From positions 1 to 64,000 of the forward strand of contig CAMXCT020001693.1 of the NCBI GenBank assembly GCA_947184155.2: a DNA stretch of 64,000 nt, written 5' to 3'. Below, one piece after another: positions 58,865-64,000 of the stretch. Position 1 is the first letter of the stretch, and the number at the start of each line of letters is the position of its first letter. Below the pieces are notes generated by a model, which was not told where the DNA came from, made no database searches, and saw only the letters and a program-made list of their open reading frames with translations. Position numbers and translations under genes: made by a program. The stretch comes from Cladocopium goreaui (taxonomy: Eukaryota > Sar > Dinophyceae > Suessiales > Symbiodiniaceae).

Positions 58865-59290
58865 CTGGCTTTGTGGCTTTTGTGGCTTTTGTGGCTTCTG
58901 TGGCTTTTGCGGGTGTGTGGCTTTTGTGGCTTTACCATGCTTTACCATGCTTTACCATGCTTTACCACGCTTTACCATGCTTTACCTATCTATCTATCTA
59001 TCTAATCTAACCTAATCTAATCTAACCTAACCCAATCTGATCTTATCTAATCTTATCGTAATCTATCTAATCTATCGATCTAATCTATCTAATCTATCTA
59101 ATCTATCTAATCTAATCTAATCTAACCTAAATCCAATCTAATCTATCTAATCTATCTATCCATCTACCTATCTATCTAATCTATCTAATCTTTCTAATTT
59201 ATCTAATCTATCTAATCTATCTAATCCATCTAATCTATCTAATCTATCTAATCTATCTAATCTATCAATCCATCCATACATCCTAACATC
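58865..59290. repeat. Microsatellites: TTTGTGGC, CTTTACCATG and ATCT families
   Basis: TTTGTGGCTTTTGTGGCTTC (58,870-58,935), CATGCTTTAC (58,935-58,985) and about 300 bp of ATCTATCTA/ATCTAATCT. Confidence 0.9.
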
Positions 59291-59339
59291 AATCTATCTT
59301 TCTTTCTTTATATACACACCTTGTTTTCCTACATGTACC

Positions 59340-60205
59340 TTAATCCAACCCTCAACAGACTTTCAACAGACCCTAAACCAACCTCAAATAACCCTAAATA
59401 GCACCAAATAACCCTAACTAAACCATAAACCAACACTAAATACCCTAAATAAACCTTGAACCAACCCTAAAGAAACCCTAAACCAACCCGACATAACCAA
59501 CCCTAAATTCACCCTAAACCAACCCTAAACCACACCTAAATGACCCTACTAACCATAAACCAACCTTATAAAAAACCCTAAACCAACACCAAATAGACCT
59601 TAAATAATAAACCCTAAACCATCCCTAAATAAACCCTAAACCAACACCAAATAGACCTTAAATAATAAACCCTAAACCATCCGTAAATAAACCCTAAACC
59701 AACCATAAATAAACCCTAAACCAACCCTAAATAAATCCTAAATAAACCTTGAACCAACCCTCAACCAACCCTAAACCAAACCTAAATGACCCTAAACCAA
59801 CCATAAACCAACCCTAAATAAACCCTAAACCAGCCCTAAATAAGTCTAAGCCAACCCTAAATAACCCTAAATAAACCCTAAACCAACCCTAAATAAACCC
59901 TAAACCAACCCTAAATAACGCTAAATAAACTCTAAACCAACTTTAAATCAACCTTAAACCAACCCTAAATGAGTCTAAACCATCCCTAAATAACTCTGTA
60001 TAAACCCTAAACCAACCCTAAATAAACCCTAAACCAGCCCTAAATAACTCTGTATAAACCCTAAACCAACACTAAATAAACCTTAAACCAACCCTAAACC
60101 AACCCTAAATAAACCCTAAACCAACCCTAAACCAACCCTAAACCAATCCTAAATGACTCTAAACCAACCCTAAACCAACCCTAAATAAACCCTAACCAAC
60201 CAACA
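59340..60205. repeat. Telomere-like CCCTAAA minisatellite, 11-bp units
   Basis: About 0.86 kb of CCCTAAACCAA and CCCTAAATAAA units with decay toward both ends. CCCTAAA is the TTTAGGG-type telomere heptamer, here locked into 11-bp units with CCAA or TAAA. It lies upstream of a host exon, so it is interstitial. Confidence 0.88.
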
Positions 60206-60479
60206 CTATGATAGCATCCAATGCAACTATTTAGACTTAGACCCAACACGGTTGTGCTTCAACAACGGATGAACAGTGCAAATGGCAAATTTTAGCTCAA
60301 AAATTTAGCAAAGTACAGGTTTTTGCGCCAAAATGTAGCAAATAGCAAGGAAAAGTGCCCCAGACTGAAAAACAAAAAAAACAAACCCCAAAAAATCTGC
60401 ACCCGTAATCAAATCTGGCTGGATGAACCCAACTAACAGATGATCTTCTGATTGAACATGGTGGTTTTTCATTGGCAGG

Positions 60480-60655
60480 TTTGTTCACCCCAATCGAGCC
60501 ATGCAACGAAGCATCAGGAGATGGAGGCGGAAAAGGAGGACTCCGAGGACGAAGATATGGAGGATGACGGCGCAGACGTGCCTCGGGATCTTTACAGCCA
60601 GTTTAGTGGGGATTTGGGGAGCGGGGGAATGGAAGAATTGGCATGGTTCATGTAA
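60480..60655 (+). other. C-terminal exon of an unrecognised host gene
   Basis: After TTCATTGGCAG a frame of about 58 codons reads KHQEMEAEKEDSEDEDMEDD, then DVPRDLYSQFSGDLG, and ends LAWFM stop at 60,655. The acidic tail is typical of nuclear proteins, but no family is recognised. The preceding exon is not assigned. Confidence 0.5.
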
Positions 60656-60789
60656 AACAAGATGAAGCCCACGAACCCGAATGCTCACACGTATGTTAGT
60701 GGTACAGATGTCAAAACACATGGTTATGCAGTGACGCACAATACCTTTCTGCAATAGTTTATTTGAACAGTCTTGTACATGTTTCCCTT

Positions 60790-61995
60790 GTTACCAGTCT
60801 GCAGTGTGGAGTGGAAAGTGTAGAGTGTGGAGTGTGGAGTGTGAAGTAAGGAGTGTGAAGTAAGGAGTGTGGAGTGTAAAGTGTGGAGTGGGGAGTGTAG
60901 AGTGTGTAAAGTGTAGAATGCGGAGTGTAAAGTGTAGAGTGTGGAGTATGGAGTGTAAAGTGTAGAGTGTGGAGTGTAGAGTGTGGAGTGTGGAGTGTAG
61001 AGTGTGGAGTGAGGAGTGTAAAGTGCAGTGTGGAGTGTGGAGTGTAAAGTGAGGAGTGTGAAGTGGAGTGTAAAGTGTGGAGTGAGGAGAGTGTAAAGTG
61101 TAGAGTGTGGAGTGTAGAGTGTGGAGTGTAAAGTGTGTAGAGTGTGAGGAGTGTAAGTGTGGAGTGAGTGTGGAGTGTGTGTAAAGTGTGGAGTGTAAAG
61201 TGTGGAGTGAGGAGTGTAAAGTGGAAATCGTGGAGTGTAAAGTGTAAAGTGTGGAGTGTAGAGTGTATAGTGTAGAGTGTAAAGTGTAGAGTGTGGAGTG
61301 TGGAGTGTGTAAAGTGTGGAGTGTAAAGTGTGTGGAGTGTAAAGTGTGGAGTGTGGAGTGTAAAGTGTGGAGTGTGGAGTGAGGAGTGTAAAGTGTGGAG
61401 TGTGGAGTGTAAAGTGTGGAGTGAGTGTAGTGTGGAGTGTGTGTGGAGTGTGGAGGAGTGTAAAGTGTGGAGTGTAAAGTGTGGAGTGAGAGTGTAAAGT
61501 GTGGAGTGAGGAGTGTAAAGTGTGGAGTGTGTGGAGTGTAAAGTGAGGAGTGTAAAGTGTGGAGTGAGGAGTGTAAAGTGTGGAGTGTGGAGTGTGGAGC
61601 GTAAAGTGTAGAGTGTGGAGTCTGGAGTGGAAAGTGTAGAGTGTGGTGTGTAGAGTGTGGAGTGTAAAGTGTGGAGTGTAAAGTGTGGAGTGAGGAGTGT
61701 AAAGTGTGGAGTGAGGAGTGTAAAGTGTGGAGTGTGGAGTGTTGAGTGGAAAGTGTGGAGTGCGAAGTGTGGAGTGTAAAGTGTGGAGTGAGGAGTGTAA
61801 AGTGTGGGGTGTGGAGTGAGGAGTGTAAAGTGTGGAGTGTAAAGTGTGGAGTGTGGAGTGAGGAGTGTAAAGTGTGGAGTGTGGAGTGTGGAGCGTAAAG
61901 TGTAGAGTGTGGAGTCTGGAGTGGAAAGTGTAGAGTGTGGTGTGTAGAGTGTGGAGTGTGGAGTGTAAAGTGAGGAGTGTGGAGTGTGGAGTGAG
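60790..61995. repeat. GTGTGGAGTGTAAA satellite
   Basis: About 1.2 kb of GTGTGGA, GTGTAAA, GTGAGGA and GTGTAGA variants on a 7-10 bp rhythm. Because neither unit creates a stop on the minus strand, all three minus frames are open for over 450 codons each (Thr-Leu-His-Thr-Pro-His-Ser type). I treat these as non-coding. Confidence 0.92.
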
Positions 61996-64000
61996 GAAAG
62001 TGCCACGCTTGCCACGCAAAACGACATGACAACCTGCTTGGAAACCTTCGAAAAGGAGAGATTTTGCGGCTTCCCCCATAGACACGACGAACGCCACAGG
62101 AAAAACCAGAGACCCGAGACGAGACGCATGGATGCAGAAAAACGAGCATTTCGTGCGAGACTTCCTCCAATTTTGACATTTTCAACACGTTAGCAAACAG
62201 CTTGGAATGTCACAAAGTGCCACGCCTGCCACGCAAAACGACATGACAACCTGCTTGGACACATTCGAATAGGAGAGGTTTTGCGGCTTCCCCCATAGAC
62301 ACGGCGAAACCACAGGAAAACCAGAGACTCGAGACGAGACACGTGGGAGCACCAAAACGAGCATTTCGTGCGAGACGTCCTCCAATTTTCACACTTTGAA
62401 ACATGCCGAAGAGACATGTTTTGCAGCTTCCCCCATAGACACGGCGAAGCCACCATAAAACCAATGACGCGAGACGAGACAGGTGGAAGCACCAAAACGA
62501 GCATTTCGTGCGAGACGTCCTCGAATTTTCACACTTTGTAGCTTCAAGACGTTTTCCTACGAGTTTTCCTTAGAACCTGAAAATTTGCAACCTCAAAATC
62601 GATGTTTCGTGCGAGGCGTCCGTCAATTTTCAGCACATCGCACAAAATGCCACGCCTGCCACGGAACTTGCACCTCGTCGCCACTTGACGCAGCCCTGCC
62701 AATGCGATTTACAAAAAACACGCAACAGGACACGTCTAAAGTGCTGCGCCTGCCACGAAAAATGACGATGGACACGTCCAAAGTGCTGCGCCTGCCACGA
62801 AAACTGCAACACATCTTGCGAAAACGTCGCAGAAGTATTGCGCCTGCCACACAAAACGACTTTCGACATGTTACAAAACACCTCTGAATGTCACGAAGTG
62901 CCACGCCTGCCACGCGAAACGAAGCAACCCGACGTCTGAAACCTCCAAAAATGATCCCTCCTGCAGAACTTCCCATAGGCACGGCCATATGGTCCTCGCA
63001 CGGACGGTTGCGGACGGTTGCGAACGGTTGCGGACCGTGAACGCAACGTCGAGCGAACACACCCTCAACCCCCAGACCCCCAGAGTGAAACGGGAACCCT
63101 TGCTACGCATTCGGGAAAAACGAGCATTTCGTGCGAGGCTTCCTCCAATACTGATATTTTCCACACGTTATCAAACAGGTTGGAATGTCACAAAGTGCCA
63201 CGCCTGCCACGCAAAACGACAGGACAACCTGCTTGGAAACATTCGAAAAGGACATGTTTTCCAGCTTCCCCCATAGACACGGCGACGCCACAGGAAAACC
63301 AGAGACTCGAAACGAGACACATGGGCGCAAAAAAACGAGCATTTCGTGCGAGGCTTCTTCAAATTTCCAATATTGATATTTTCCACACGTTATCAAACAG
63401 GTTGGAATGTCACAAAGTGCCACGCCTGCCACGCAAAACGACAGGACAACCTGCTTGGAAACATTCGAAAAGGACATGTTTTCCAGCTTCCCCCATAGAC
63501 ACGGCGACGCCACAGGAAAACCAGCGACTCGAGACAAGACACGTGGATGCAGAAAAACGAGCATTTCGTAGGAGACTTCCTCCAATTTTGACATTTTTGA
63601 CACATTATCAAACAGGTTGGAATGTCACAAAGCGCCACGCCTGCCACGCAAAACGACATGACAACTTCCTTGGAAACCTTCGAAAAGGAGAGGTTTTGCG
63701 GCTTCCCCCATAGACAGGGCGAAGCCACAGGAAAACCAGAGACTCGAGACGAGACACGTGGGAGCACCAAAACGATCGAGACGAGACACGTCTTGCGCAC
63801 CAAAACGAACATTTCGTAGGAGACTTCCTCCCAGTTTGGCACTTTGCAGCTTCAAAATCGACGTTTTCCTACGAGTTTTCCTTAGAACCTGAAAATTTGC
63901 AACCTCAAAATCGATGTTTCGTGCGAGGCGTCCGTCAATTTTCAGCACATCGCACAAAATGCCACGCCTGCCACGGAATTTGCACCTTGTCACCACTTGA
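61996..64000. repeat. ~220-bp tandem family with ~1.3-kb higher order
   Basis: Units carry AAGTGCCACGCCTGCCACGC, CTTCCCCCATAGACACGGCG and ACGAGCATTTCGTGCGAG. Unit starts near 63,183, 63,404 and 63,620 are 221 and 216 bp apart. A block beginning TTTTCCTACGAGTTTTCCTT recurs almost unchanged at about 62,552 and 63,864, giving a 1.3-kb higher order. The array runs off the right edge. No gene is supported, although open frames occur. Confidence 0.85.

Noticed and set aside
60724-62188. Minus-strand ORFs of 456-465 codons as histidine/threonine-rich proteins
   Set aside because: They exist in all three frames at once and follow the simple satellite unit; no start context, domain or codon bias.

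Overview
The window looks like nuclear DNA of a dinoflagellate, most likely of the symbiodiniacean type; this is inferred, not searched. The reasons are host genes cut into many short exons with long repeat-filled introns, at least one apparent non-GT splice donor, a copia-type element whose reverse transcriptase carries the variant ALYGHPDSGG block, degenerate CCCTAAA arrays, and very dense tandem repeats. No rRNA, tRNA, CRISPR array or bacterial-style operon was recognised.

Layout. 1-0.54 kb: 45-bp satellite with G-rich spacers. 0.9-3.7 kb: exons of a spliceosomal SF3A3/Prp9-like gene. 3.7-8.2 kb: introns, unrecognised candidate exons and small inverted-repeat elements. 8.5-23.1 kb: a METTL7-type methyltransferase gene whose introns hold two large repeat elements (about 10.05-12.50 and 12.95-21.26 kb). 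24.77-32.46 kb: a third element of the same kind. 32.6-36.9 kb: a BTB-BACK gene. 38,451-51,043: an intact copia LTR retrotransposon with one 4022-codon ORF. 52.2-56.6 kb: exons of an NHL-repeat gene. 56.9-60.65 kb: exons of one or more unrecognised genes. 58.9-64 kb: microsatellites, telomere-like minisatellite, a GTGTGGA satellite and a ~220-bp tandem family.

Two things stand out. First, the retrotransposon (identical 170-bp LTRs, ACATC target-site duplication) encodes, after the usual protease-integrase-RT-RNase H order, about 1,600 extra residues. These include a methyltransferase-like segment and a segment that matches the NAD-dependent RNA 2'-phosphotransferase family (Tpt1/KptA), with its Arg-His-Arg-Arg residues in place. 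Second, the three repeat elements share short inverted termini (CCGCCGACCCC / GGGGTCGGCGG). Two of them encode a C-terminal double zinc module, in one case attached to the end of a PIF1-like helicase. All carry long tandem arrays whose four divergent unit families keep one length-constant core: a 16-codon reading frame (for example MALKDELVPKPRQKSA, MALKDEQGPKPREKTP, MPLKDGEAPKLHLENA) ending in TAACGT.

Host exons were found by reading frames, splice-like borders and family motifs. Intron phases were checked by hand for most of the methyltransferase joins and for the BTB part of the BTB-BACK gene; the other exon borders are approximate.
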